From: Novosphingobium capsulatum NBRC 12533
Lineage (GTDB): Bacteria > Pseudomonadota > Alphaproteobacteria > Sphingomonadales > Sphingomonadaceae
Reading direction: 5' to 3'
Assembly (NCBI RefSeq): GCF_001598375.1
Contig: NZ_BCYV01000005.1
Coordinates: 62,001 to 126,000, forward strand
Length of the DNA stretch: 64,000 nucleotides
Positions 1 to 8,650 of this stretch are shown in pieces. Positions within the stretch are counted from its first letter, which is position 1. The number at the start of each line of letters is the position of its first letter. A program made the translations under genes and the position numbers. Under the pieces are notes generated by a model that did not search any database, was not told the DNA's origin, and worked only from the letters and a program-made list of their open reading frames with translations.

Positions 1-1070
1 CTGCGTTCCGCAAGCTGGCGATGAAATTCCACCCCGACAAGAATCCGGGGTGTCAGGATTCCGAGGCCAAGTTCAAGCAGATCAACGAGGCCTATGCCTG
101 CCTCTCCGATCCGCAAAAGCGCGCCGCCTATGATCGCTATGGCCATGCCGCGTTCCAGCAGGGCGGCCCCGGTGGCGGCGGTGCAGGCGGTTTTGGCGGC
201 GGCGATTTCGGCGACATCGGCGATATCTTCGAAACCATCTTCGGCGGCGCCTTTGGTGGCGGTGGTGGCCGGCAACAAAGCCGGCGCGGCGCCGATTTGC
301 GCTATGACATGGAAGTGACGCTGGAAGAGGCGTTCCATGGCAAGACCGCCGAAATCAGTGTCGAGGTTTCGCAGACTTGCGAACCGTGCAGTGGTTCCGG
401 CGCCACGCCTGGCACTTCTGCCCGCCGCTGCAACCTGTGCGGCGGACATGGCAAGGTGCGCGCACAGCAGGGCTTTTTCATGGTGGAGCGGGCCTGCCCC
501 AACTGCCACGGTCGCGGCGAAGTGATCGAAAAGCCCTGCCGCCATTGCCGTGGCGAAGGCCGCGTCGATGCGCCGCAGACCTTGGCGGTGGATATTCCCG
601 CCGGCGTCGATACCGGCACGCGCATCCGCCTGGCTGGCAAGGGCGAGGCCGGGCCCAATGGCGCCCCGGCCGGCGATCTCTACATCTTCCTGCACATTGC
701 CCGGCACAAGGTGTTCGAGCGCGACGGTACCACGCTGCTGACCCGTGCCCCGATCAGCTTCACCACCGCGGCCCTGGGCGGCGAAATCGAGATCCCCGGC
801 TTGGACGGCAGCCGCCACGCGATCGAGATTCCCGCCGGCATCCAATCGGGCAAGCAGCTGCGCAAGCGCGGCGCGGGCATGCCCGTGCTGCAAGGGCGCG
901 GCTCGGGCGATCTTGTCGTGGAAATCCAGGTGGAAACGCCCACCAAACTGTCGGCGCGCCAGCGCGAACTGCTGCGCGAATTCCAGAGCACCGAAACCGG
1001 CGAGGAATGCCCGCAATCCAAGGGCTTTTTCGAACGCATCAAAGATGCCTGGACCGATTTGACGGAATAA
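1..1070 (+). CDS. dnaJ: Chaperone protein DnaJ, 5' end cut by the window
   Basis: Hsp40 co-chaperone that stimulates DnaK ATPase and hands it unfolded clients in the cytoplasm. The reading frame is open from base 3 and enters inside the J domain: the end of helix II and the HPD motif (HPDKNPG) are visible, so only about the first 25 residues are missing. A Gly/Phe-rich linker follows, then four CxxCxGxG zinc motifs ([32 protein letters not shown]), then the two C-terminal substrate-binding beta domains. This is a type I DnaJ of normal length. It is followed by palindromic repeat copy A, whose first hairpin plus T-tract looks like its terminator. The dnaK partner probably lies to the left, outside the window. 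Confidence 0.97.
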   Translation, partial: AFRKLAMKFHPDKNPGCQDSEAKFKQINEAYACLSDPQKRAAYDRYGHAAFQQGGPGGGGAGGFGGGDFGDIGDIFETIFGGAFGGGGGRQQSRRGADLRYDMEVTLEEAFHGKTAEISVEVSQTCEPCSGSGATPGTSARRCNLCGGHGKVRAQQGFFMVERACPNCHGRGEVIEKPCRHCRGEGRVDAPQTLAVDIPAGVDTGTRIRLAGKGEAGPNGAPAGDLYIFLHIARHKVFERDGTTLLTRAPISFTTAALGGEIEIPGLDGSRHAIEIPAGIQSGKQLRKRGAGMPVLQGRGSGDLVVEIQVETPTKLSARQRELLREFQSTETGEECPQSKGFFERIKDAWTDLTE

Positions 1071-1085
1071 CATCGGGCAAGGCGT

Positions 1086-1176
1086 CCACCACCCCCAACC
1101 CCCTCCTCTGAAGAGGAGGGGGCTTTTTTATGTCTACTCCCCATCCTCTTTAGAGGAGGGGGTCGGGGGGTGGTGG
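1086..1176. repeat. Palindromic intergenic element, copy A (two hairpins inside an outer stem)
   Basis: Outer arms CCACCACCCCC (1086-1096) and GGGGGTGGTGG (1166-1176) are perfect inverted repeats of 11 bases. Inside are two hairpins built on TCCTCT/AGAGGA: 1099-1122 is a perfect 11-bp stem followed by six T (1124-1129), and 1139-1162 is a near-copy. It sits between the convergent dnaJ and patatin genes and probably terminates transcription from both sides. The last 14 codons of the patatin gene lie in it. Copies B and C are at 17151-17247 and 43379-43467. Confidence 0.9.
1099..1129 (+). terminator. Rho-independent terminator of dnaJ (inside repeat copy A)
   Basis: An 11-bp GC-rich perfect stem (1099-1109 with 1112-1122) is followed by a run of six T, 29 bases after the dnaJ stop codon. 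Confidence 0.75.
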
Positions 1177-3533
1177 AAGCCACCATCAAACTTCGCCAAA
1201 ACCTCCGCCCGCACACTTGGCACCAACTCAGCGTCTGCCCGTAAGCGCCGTTCCTCTTCGGCCAAGATCGCCAGGAACGCATCCCGCTTGAAGGTCTCGA
1301 TCAAAGCAGGATCAAGCGGCTCGTCCAGCGTCGAACAGACCATGTCGATCAGCCGTTCCGCACCATTGAGCCGCCCCCACAGATAGTCATTCTCGCGCCA
1401 GGCACGGCTGAAGAACGCGCCGAAGTGGGTGAATGCAATGCCCTTGAGGCAGGCGCGCGTGCCGCCGCTGCGGATGGTGGTGGCGTCTTCGGGCGAAATA
1501 CGGTCGACCTTGACCGGGTCGAACTCACCCAGGCCATCGCCTTGAAACAGCGGCAGCGTGGCGACGTCATAGAACGGAAAGCCCAGATAGGCGTGCAAGA
1601 AACGGCGGCGCAGCGCCTTGTCCATCATGCCCAGCGCATGGACGAACAGCCCATCCACTTCATCATCCAGCCGCGCCAGATCGCGCCGCGCGGCAATCGC
1701 GGCCAGGACCGCGCCAGGGTCTTCGCGCACCACGGCGGCACTGGCGGCAAAGCCGGGGCCCAGCCCGCTCAGGCTGGCCCGCGCCTGATACAGCGCCTGG
1801 GCACGATAGACCACGTCGCGTGCTGCCTCGCGCGCGGCCGGGTCGATGCCGGCGGCTTCGTCCCAATCGGCGGTCAGCCGGCGGGCCAGAAGTTTCAACC
1901 GGCGGATGCGGAATGCCAGGTCGTGGGCGCGGAAAAAGGCGATGGCCGGGGCCGTCGCACCTGCGCCGCGCGCGCTCAGGTTGTCGAGACCAAGCTGGTT
2001 GAGGTGGCGCCACAGGGCTTCTTCCACCCCGGCGTTGTCATCGGCGGGCAGGGCCTGGGTGATCACCTCGGCCAGATCGGCGACGATCCCCGCCAGCTTG
2101 ACCTGGGCATAGCCATGAAACGCATAACCAGCCTGCTCGGCGGCGGCCTGCTGCGCCCGGGCGCGCCAGGTGATCAGGCGCTTGGGGTTGGGCCAATCGA
2201 AAAACAGCGTGTGGCCAAACAGCTTGGCCACGGTTTCCTCGATCTCGCCCTGCAGCGAATCGACGATCGCGCGCAGCCGCAGGCGCTCGCGTGATTGCCG
2301 CTCCAGCGCCTCCAGGTTGTCGCGAATCGGCTGCTCGCGCGGGATGGTGGAGAGGGCGCCAAAGATCGCCGCGATAAACCCCACAGGCGCGGCCGCCGGC
2401 GCGGCATCGCCGGGCGCGTGTGGCGCGGGATCGAGATAGACGAAACGCCGGTCCACCTCGCGCCGGGAAGGGCGGCTGCCCAGCGCGGCCATGGCCGGCG
2501 CGAACGGGCGGTTGACCAGCACGGCGCCGTCGACCAGCGCGGCCTGGTCCACCGTGCCGCGCCGCCAGCGATTGGGCATGATCCGCTGCAGAAAGGCCGA
2601 GCGGCCACGCCAGGTTTCGCCGCGTTCGGCGACCAGACGGTCAATCTCGGCAATGGTCAGCGGCGGAAACGCGCCGGGAAAGCTCGCTGTGGCGCGCGCG
2701 GCCAGGACCAGTTCGGGCAGCGGGGCCAGGCCTTCGCCGGTATGGGCGCGGGCCTCGGCGCGAAAGCCGATGCCCAGGCGGTGTTCGTTTTCCTCTACCA
2801 AGGGCGGGCTGTTGAGCCGCAGCGGCGCGGGATGGCCAGCAAAATCGGTGGCCGTCACCATCAGATCGATCGGGTGGCCCGGCGGCAGCAGCGGCGCGGC
2901 ATTGCCGCTGCGCGCCATCGCATCGAGCGCCTCGGCCAGCAGGCGGGAAAAGCCGATGCCGCTGAACGGCGGGGCAAACCAGCGCGCGCGGATCAGGCGC
3001 GAAATCTTGCGGCGCACTTCGCCCCAGGCCTTGCTGTGGCGTGTTTCGTAATCCACCTGCTGCGCCAGTTCGCCACCCCGTGCGCGCAGCGCGGGCCAGC
3101 GCAGCACGGCCCAGACCAGCGGCTGCGCCCAGAACTTGGCAAAGCGCCCCCATGGCCGGGCATCGGGATCGAGCAGTACGTCGCTATCGGCGCGGGCTAG
3201 CCACAGCCGCGTCAGCGGCTCCAGGCTTTGCCCGGTGGCAAGCGCCTGGCCCAGGAACACGGCATTGATGCCACCGGCGCTGGCGCCCGAGAGGATATCG
3301 ACCAGTACGCGCAGGCGCAGCCCGCGCTCGGCGTGGATGGTGTCCAGTAGGGCGATCCACACTGCTTCGATCCCCGGCTCTGGCACGGGCGCTGCGGCAG
3401 AGCCGGCCTTGGCGTTGACCGCGCAGCTGGCGCGCGACAGGTGCCACAGTTCCTTGGTAACCCCATGCATATACACCGCCAGGCTGATGCCGCCGGTGGA
3501 AACAAGGGCCAGGCGCAGTTCTTTCTGCCGCAT
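1134..3533 (-). CDS. Patatin-like phospholipase (large, 799 aa)
   Basis: Predicted serine lipid acyl hydrolase of the patatin family, in the large subgroup with a long C-terminal extension. The N-terminus carries a glycine-rich oxyanion stretch (STGGISLAVYMHG, residues 12-24). The nucleophile elbow GASAG (83-87, Ser85) and the catalytic-dyad Asp in DGA (Asp335) are both present, so the enzyme looks active. About 450 residues follow the patatin core. There is no signal peptide, so it is probably cytoplasmic or peripheral to the membrane. The last 14 residues (FHHPPTPSSKEDGE) are encoded by palindromic repeat copy A and are probably not ancestral. The gene is divergent from the sugar transferase and convergent with dnaJ. 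Its physiological substrate is unknown. Confidence 0.85.
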   Translation of the reverse strand: MRQKELRLALVSTGGISLAVYMHGVTKELWHLSRASCAVNAKAGSAAAPVPEPGIEAVWIALLDTIHAERGLRLRVLVDILSGASAGGINAVFLGQALATGQSLEPLTRLWLARADSDVLLDPDARPWGRFAKFWAQPLVWAVLRWPALRARGGELAQQVDYETRHSKAWGEVRRKISRLIRARWFAPPFSGIGFSRLLAEALDAMARSGNAAPLLPPGHPIDLMVTATDFAGHPAPLRLNSPPLVEENEHRLGIGFRAEARAHTGEGLAPLPELVLAARATASFPGAFPPLTIAEIDRLVAERGETWRGRSAFLQRIMPNRWRRGTVDQAALVDGAVLVNRPFAPAMAALGSRPSRREVDRRFVYLDPAPHAPGDAAPAAAPVGFIAAIFGALSTIPREQPIRDNLEALERQSRERLRLRAIVDSLQGEIEETVAKLFGHTLFFDWPNPKRLITWRARAQQAAAEQAGYAFHGYAQVKLAGIVADLAEVITQALPADDNAGVEEALWRHLNQLGLDNLSARGAGATAPAIAFFRAHDLAFRIRRLKLLARRLTADWDEAAGIDPAAREAARDVVYRAQALYQARASLSGLGPGFAASAAVVREDPGAVLAAIAARRDLARLDDEVDGLFVHALGMMDKALRRRFLHAYLGFPFYDVATLPLFQGDGLGEFDPVKVDRISPEDATTIRSGGTRACLKGIAFTHFGAFFSRAWRENDYLWGRLNGAERLIDMVCSTLDEPLDPALIETFKRDAFLAILAEEERRLRADAELVPSVRAEVLAKFDGGFHHPPTPSSKEDGE

Positions 3534-3722
3534 CGCCAGACCATGACAGGGATTGAAGCGCTCGACCAGTAGGGGCGAGAGGCTGTAAGCCGGTCCGACG
3601 CTATTAACCGCGACTTGTCAGATTCACCGACAATTTACCCGTGCGGGCCTATCCCCGCCACAGAACGATACGCGCAGTTACCGATCCGCCCCGGCAGGGC
3701 GCAGCTGGATACCCTTGGCCTG

Positions 3723-5108
3723 ATGATCCGCTTGTTCAAACACTATATTCCCAACGCGGTCTTCCTGCTGGGAATCATCGATTTCTGGCTGCTGGTGCTG
3801 GCGGGTGAACTGGGCTGGGTGGTGCGTGCCCACCAGATCGGCATCGATGTGGGCTATGCCAGCGATCGCCTGTGGCCACTGCTTACCTTTGCCGTGCTGG
3901 TGCAGACCGCAATGGTCTCGGTCGGCGTCTATGGCTCTGACGCGCTGCGCTCGATGCGCTACGCCACGGCGCGGCTGATGGTCGCCGTCAGCCTTGGCAT
4001 CATTGCGCTCTCGGTCGTCTATTTCCTGATCCCCGGCCACACGCTGTGGCGGTCCAACCTGTTCTACGCCATGGTCTTTTCCATGGTCCTGCTGGTTGGC
4101 GTGCGGCTGGTGCTGGGCGGGTTCCTCGGCACGGCGGCGTTTCGTCGCCGCGTGCTGGTGCTGGGTGCGGGCAAGCGCGCCGATCGCCTGCGCAAGCTGG
4201 GCGAGCGGCCCGAGGCCGGCTTCGTCATCGTCGGCTATGTCGCGATGAGCACGCAGCACCCGCTGATCGAGGAAGCGATCAGCCGCGACGCGCTGCCCAA
4301 TCTGACGCGGTTTGTCGAAAACCTCGGCGTGAGCGAGGTGGTGCTCGCGCTGGAAGAGCGGCGCAATGCGCTGCCGCTGAAGGACTTGCTGCGGATCAAG
4401 ACCACCGGCGTGCATGTGAATGACTTCTCCACCTTTGTCGAGCGCGAGACCGGCCGCGTCGATCTCGATACGGTCAATCCCAGCTGGCTGATCTTTTCCG
4501 ATGGGTTTTCCTCGGGCCGCATGCTGTCGGGTGCGATCAAGCGCGCGTTCGATATCTGCGCCAGCCTGCTGCTCCTGGCGCTGACCGCCCCGATCATCCT
4601 GGTCTTTGCCATCCTGGTAAAGCTCGACAGCAAGGGGCCGGCATTCTTCCGGCAAACCCGCGTCGGCCTCTATGGCGAAACCTTCAACCTCATCAAGCTG
4701 CGCTCCATGCGCACCGATGCCGAGGCCGGCGGCGCGCAATGGGCCGCCAAGAACGATCCGCGCGTCACGCGCATCGGCCGGCTGATCCGCAAGCTGCGCA
4801 TCGATGAACTGCCGCAGACCTGGACCGTGCTCAAAGGGCAGATGAGCTTTGTCGGCCCGCGCCCGGAACGGCCCGAATTCGTGTCAGACCTGGAAGAGCA
4901 TCTGCCCTATTACGCAGAACGCCACATGGTGAAGCCGGGCATCACCGGCTGGGCGCAGATCAACTATCCCTACGGCGCCTCTATCGAGGATTCGCGGCAC
5001 AAGCTGGAATACGATCTCTATTACGCCAAGAATTACACCCCGTTTCTTGACCTCTTGATCCTGCTGCAAACCCTGCGCGTCGTGCTCTGGCACGAAGGCG
5101 CGCGTTAA
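3723..5108 (+). CDS. epsB: PEP-CTERM-system sugar transferase, EpsB type
   Basis: Membrane initiating glycosyltransferase that loads a sugar phosphate onto undecaprenyl phosphate to start exopolysaccharide synthesis. Four to five N-terminal membrane segments and a Rossmann-like middle region ([20 protein letters not shown]) precede the bacterial sugar-transferase domain, with signatures [33 protein letters not shown] and [14 protein letters not shown]. The order EpsB-PrsK-PrsR-PrsT is the standard block of exosortase/PEP-CTERM exopolysaccharide systems. I prefer the ATG at 3723 ([10 protein letters not shown], 461 aa) because it fits the usual family N-terminus and length; a TTG at 3615 would add 36 unconserved-looking residues. 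Neither start has a good ribosome-binding site. Confidence 0.88.
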   Translation: MIRLFKHYIPNAVFLLGIIDFWLLVLAGELGWVVRAHQIGIDVGYASDRLWPLLTFAVLVQTAMVSVGVYGSDALRSMRYATARLMVAVSLGIIALSVVYFLIPGHTLWRSNLFYAMVFSMVLLVGVRLVLGGFLGTAAFRRRVLVLGAGKRADRLRKLGERPEAGFVIVGYVAMSTQHPLIEEAISRDALPNLTRFVENLGVSEVVLALEERRNALPLKDLLRIKTTGVHVNDFSTFVERETGRVDLDTVNPSWLIFSDGFSSGRMLSGAIKRAFDICASLLLLALTAPIILVFAILVKLDSKGPAFFRQTRVGLYGETFNLIKLRSMRTDAEAGGAQWAAKNDPRVTRIGRLIRKLRIDELPQTWTVLKGQMSFVGPRPERPEFVSDLEEHLPYYAERHMVKPGITGWAQINYPYGASIEDSRHKLEYDLYYAKNYTPFLDLLILLQTLRVVLWHEGAR

Positions 5109-5123
5109 GCAGGCGCTGCCGCG

Positions 5124-7274
5124 ATGCAGGCCCCTCTGGGATGGACAGGATTGGGCCAATGGGCCTTTGTGCTGGCGGCCTTTGCCGGGCTGGTGCTGGG
5201 CGTGTGGCAGATCGATCGGCAACGGCGCGGTCGGCCGGTCAGCCGCGCGGGAACCGCGGCGGTGCTGGTTGGAGCGGTCTGGGCCTTGCTGCAGGCCGCA
5301 TTGGGGCCGCACGCGCCCGTGGCGCTCTTGGCCGATGTGGCGCGCAACCTGGCCTGGCTGCTGGTGGTCTATGCCCTCTTCGCCCGGGATGGACGGCATG
5401 AATCCGTAGCGCCGGTGCGGCCGGTGCTGATCGTGCTGGCCGTGGTGGAACTGCTCCAGGTCGTGCTGCTCGTGCTCGATTGGCGCTTTGCCGCGTTCCC
5501 GGTGGCACGGGCGATGATTTTCCAGATTGCGGTGATGCTGCGCCTGCTGGTGATCACCGGCGCGCTGGTGCTGGTGCACAATCTCTATGCCGGGGCGATG
5601 ACCGCGCAGCGCAGCGCCGTACGGTGGACCTGCGCTGCCCTGGCGGTGATCTGGGGCTACGATCTCAATTTCTACACTATCGCCTATCTGGTGCGCGGCA
5701 CGCCGGCCGAACTCGTCAGCCTGCGCGCGCTCGCCGCATTGCTCGGCGTCGCCCTGCTGGCGGCGGGCGCCGTGCGCGAGCAGACCACCGGGCGCTTTTC
5801 GCCCTCGCGCACGGTGGCGTTTCAGTCGCTCTCGCTGCTGGTGATCGGCGGCTATATGCTGGTCATGGTCGGCGTGGCGCAGTCCATCGCCTGGGCAGGT
5901 GGCAGTGCCACGATGCTGACCCAGCTTGGTTTCGTGTTCGCCTCATCGGTGCTGGTCCTTGCGCTGATGCCTTCGGGACGCCTGCGCGGCTGGCTCAACG
6001 TCATGCTGTCCAAGCATTTCTTCCAGCACCGCTATGACTATCGCGCCGAATGGCTGCGCTTCAACGCCACGATCGGCCGGGGTGGGGCACGGGGGCCGGG
6101 CGGGATGACCAGTGGCGCGGGCGATACCGTGCCGTTGCATACCCGCGTGATCCAGGCCGTGGCCGATATCACCGACAGCGCGCGCGGCGCTTTGCTGATG
6201 CCGGCCGATAGCGGCGAACTGGTCCTGGCGGCACGCTGGCAATGGCCCACGCTCGATGTGCCGGCCCAGGGGCTCGACGCAGCAGGCGCCGCCTTCTTCG
6301 AAACCCACGGCTTCATCGTCGATCTCGATGAAGTGCGCGGCGGCATCGACCACCGCGGCGAGGCGCAGGCCACGCCCGTCTGGATGATCGAGGAAGAGGC
6401 CGTCTGGGCCCTGGTGCCGCTGCTCCATTTCGATCGGCTGGTCGGCCTTGTCGTGCTCGGCCGCCCGGCGGTGGCGCGCCAGCTCGATTGGGAGGATTTC
6501 GATCTGCTGCGCGTGGTGGGCCATCAGCTGGCCAGCTACATCGCCGAAAACAATGGCCAGCTCGCGCTGCTCGAAGCCAGCCGGTTCGATGAATTCAACC
6601 GCCGCATCGCCTTCGTGATGCACGATATCAAGAACTTGGCGAGCCAGCTGGGCCTGCTCGCGCGCAACGCGCAGCGCCACGCCGACAATCCCGAGTTCCG
6701 CAAGGACATGCTCGTCACGCTGAGCAACTCGGCCGACAAGCTCAACGCCCTGATCGCCCGCCTGTCGCGCTATGGCGCCGGCAATGTGGAGCAACTCGCC
6801 GCGGTTGATGCCGTGGCGGTGGCCCAGGCGCTGGCCGGTCGCTGGCCGCATGGCGCCAGCGGGGCGCAAGTGGTGGTGACGGTGCATGACCCCTGCACGA
6901 TCATGGCCAACCGCGAAACGCTGGAACAGGTGCTGGCCCACCTGGTGCAGAACGCCATTGATGCCAGCCCTCCCGGGCAAACCGTGCGGGTCGAACTGCG
7001 CAGCGAGGCGCTGCACGGCTGCATCGACGTCATCGACACCGGCACCGGCATGAGCGCCGAGTTCGTGCGCAACAACCTGTTCAAGCCATTCGTTTCCACC
7101 AAGGCCGGCGGCTTTGGCATCGGCGCCTTCGAAGCGCGCGAACTGGTGCACGCCATGCGCGGCCGGCTCGACGTGGAAAGCCGGGAAGGGCTGGGCAGCC
7201 GCTTTTCCGTGCGCCTGCCGCTTGCTGCCGCCGCTGCCCTGTCCCCACCCTATTCCCAGCAGGACGTTGCATGA
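5124..7274 (+). CDS. prsK: PEP-CTERM-system sensor histidine kinase PrsK
   Basis: Membrane sensor kinase, partner of the response regulator encoded directly downstream. About nine hydrophobic segments fill residues 10-285. A GAF-like region spans roughly 335-475, and the kinase core follows. The H-box FVMHDIKNLASQL contains the phospho-acceptor His500. The N-box (HLVQNAIDASPPG), a DTGTGMS G1 box and a GFGIG G2 box are intact. Long multi-TM N-termini with a GAF domain are typical of PrsK. It starts 15 bases after epsB and overlaps prsR by 4 bases, so the three are co-transcribed. The activating signal is unknown. Confidence 0.9.
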   Translation: MQAPLGWTGLGQWAFVLAAFAGLVLGVWQIDRQRRGRPVSRAGTAAVLVGAVWALLQAALGPHAPVALLADVARNLAWLLVVYALFARDGRHESVAPVRPVLIVLAVVELLQVVLLVLDWRFAAFPVARAMIFQIAVMLRLLVITGALVLVHNLYAGAMTAQRSAVRWTCAALAVIWGYDLNFYTIAYLVRGTPAELVSLRALAALLGVALLAAGAVREQTTGRFSPSRTVAFQSLSLLVIGGYMLVMVGVAQSIAWAGGSATMLTQLGFVFASSVLVLALMPSGRLRGWLNVMLSKHFFQHRYDYRAEWLRFNATIGRGGARGPGGMTSGAGDTVPLHTRVIQAVADITDSARGALLMPADSGELVLAARWQWPTLDVPAQGLDAAGAAFFETHGFIVDLDEVRGGIDHRGEAQATPVWMIEEEAVWALVPLLHFDRLVGLVVLGRPAVARQLDWEDFDLLRVVGHQLASYIAENNGQLALLEASRFDEFNRRIAFVMHDIKNLASQLGLLARNAQRHADNPEFRKDMLVTLSNSADKLNALIARLSRYGAGNVEQLAAVDAVAVAQALAGRWPHGASGAQVVVTVHDPCTIMANRETLEQVLAHLVQNAIDASPPGQTVRVELRSEALHGCIDVIDTGTGMSAEFVRNNLFKPFVSTKAGGFGIGAFEARELVHAMRGRLDVESREGLGSRFSVRLPLAAAAALSPPYSQQDVA

Positions 7275-8650
7275 TGACCGACACCCGCGCCAAGCAGCTG
7301 CCCAAGCTGCTCATCGTCGAAGATGATCCGGGCCTCCAGGCGCAGCTCAAGTGGGCCTACGAGGATTTCGAGGTGTTCATCGCCGGCGATCGCGCCAGCG
7401 CGCTTACCCTGTTGCGCGCCGAAGAGCCGGCAGTGGTCACGCTCGATCTGGGCCTGCCGCCCGATCCCGATGGAGTGAGCGAGGGCTTTGCCGTGCTGGA
7501 CGAGATCATGGCAATCAAGCCTGACACCAAGGTTATCGTGGCCTCGGGCCACGGCGCGCGCGAATCCGCGCTGCGCGCCGTGGCGCAGGGTGCCTATGAT
7601 TTCTATCCCAAGCCGGTGGATATCGACGCCTTGGGCCTGATCGTGCGCCGCGCCCTGCATCTTCACCGGATCGAGGCGGAAAACCTCAGCCTGGCCACGC
7701 GGGCGCCGGCCGATCACCGCGTGCTGGGCAACATGATCACGGCCGCACCGGAAATGGTCAAGGTTGCCCGCACGATCGAGCGGGTGGCCAATACCAATGT
7801 CTCGGTCATGCTGCTCGGCGCCAGCGGCACCGGCAAGGAACTGCTGGCGCGCGGCCTGCACGAGGCATCGAGCCGGGCGAGCGGCGCGTTCGTGGCGATC
7901 AACTGCGCGGCGATCCCGGAAAACCTTCTGGAAAGCGAGCTGTTCGGCCACGAAAAGGGCGCGTTCACCGGTGCGGTCAAGACCACTGAGGGCAAGATCG
8001 AACAGGCCAATGGTGGCACGCTGTTCCTCGATGAAGTGGGCGATATTCCGCTGCAGTTGCAGGTCAAGCTGCTGCGCTTCCTGCAGGAACGCACGATCGA
8101 GCGGATCGGCGGGCGCCGCTCGATCGCGGTCGATACGCGCATCGTCTGCGCCACGCACCAGAACCTCGAGGCGATGATCGCCGAAGGGCGTTTTCGCGAA
8201 GACCTGTGGTATCGCCTCGCTGAAATCGTCGTGAAGATCCCCAGCTTGGCGCAGCGGCCGGGCGATGCCACTTTGCTCGCCAAGGCGTTCCTCACCCGCT
8301 TTGCCGCGCAGATGAACCCCTCGGTCAAGGGCTTCGCCCCCGATGCCCTGGCCGCGATTGACGGATGGGGCTGGCCGGGCAATGTGCGTGAGTTGGAAAA
8401 CCGGGTTAAGCGCGCGGTGATCATGGCCGATGGCAAGCTGGTGGCGGCCGCCGACCTCGATCTCCCGCTGGCCGACGCCGGGGCAGACAATCCGCTCAAC
8501 CTCAAGGCGGTGCGCGAGGCGGCCGATCGCAAGGCGATCCGCCACGCCCTGGCCCGTAGCGAGGGCAACATTTCCAGCACGGCGCGTCTGCTCGGTATCA
8601 GTCGGCCGACGCTTTACGACTTGCTCAAGCAATATGACATGCATGGGTAA
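7271..8650 (+). CDS. prsR: PEP-CTERM-box sigma-54 response regulator PrsR
   Basis: NtrC-type activator of sigma-54 promoters. The receiver domain (about 12-125) has the acidic pair Asp18/Asp19 and phospho-acceptor Asp59 (TLDLGLPPD). The AAA+ domain shows Walker A GASGTGKE (183-190), the sigma-54 contact loop GAFTGA (230-235) and Walker B LFLDE (251-255). A Fis-type helix-turn-helix closes the protein (SSTARLLGISRPTLYDLLK). At 459 aa it has full family length. The start overlaps the prsK stop by 4 bases (ATGA), a sign of translational coupling. Targets in other species are genes of PEP-CTERM proteins; none is recognisable in this window. Confidence 0.93.
   Translation: MMTDTRAKQLPKLLIVEDDPGLQAQLKWAYEDFEVFIAGDRASALTLLRAEEPAVVTLDLGLPPDPDGVSEGFAVLDEIMAIKPDTKVIVASGHGARESALRAVAQGAYDFYPKPVDIDALGLIVRRALHLHRIEAENLSLATRAPADHRVLGNMITAAPEMVKVARTIERVANTNVSVMLLGASGTGKELLARGLHEASSRASGAFVAINCAAIPENLLESELFGHEKGAFTGAVKTTEGKIEQANGGTLFLDEVGDIPLQLQVKLLRFLQERTIERIGGRRSIAVDTRIVCATHQNLEAMIAEGRFREDLWYRLAEIVVKIPSLAQRPGDATLLAKAFLTRFAAQMNPSVKGFAPDALAAIDGWGWPGNVRELENRVKRAVIMADGKLVAAADLDLPLADAGADNPLNLKAVREAADRKAIRHALARSEGNISSTARLLGISRPTLYDLLKQYDMHG

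Noticed and set aside
1086..1176. CRISPR-like or IS-end reading of the three GC-rich repeats
   Set aside because: Single copies far apart, no spacers, no transposase, no target-site duplication seen; they are hairpin elements.
3615..3722. TTG start for the EpsB-type sugar transferase
   Set aside because: It would add 36 residues that do not fit the family N-terminus, and it has no ribosome-binding site. ATG 3723 gives the normal length, though this is not decisive.
3678..4739. Long antisense open frames, also at 1425-2294, 5943-7151, 7250-9358, 11398-12978, 17396-19582, 36551-38125, 37944-40208, 41352-43301 and 53794-56142
   Set aside because: They mirror strong genes on the other strand, are rich in His/Gln/Arg/Gly typical of antisense GC-rich codons, and show no motif or ribosome-binding site.
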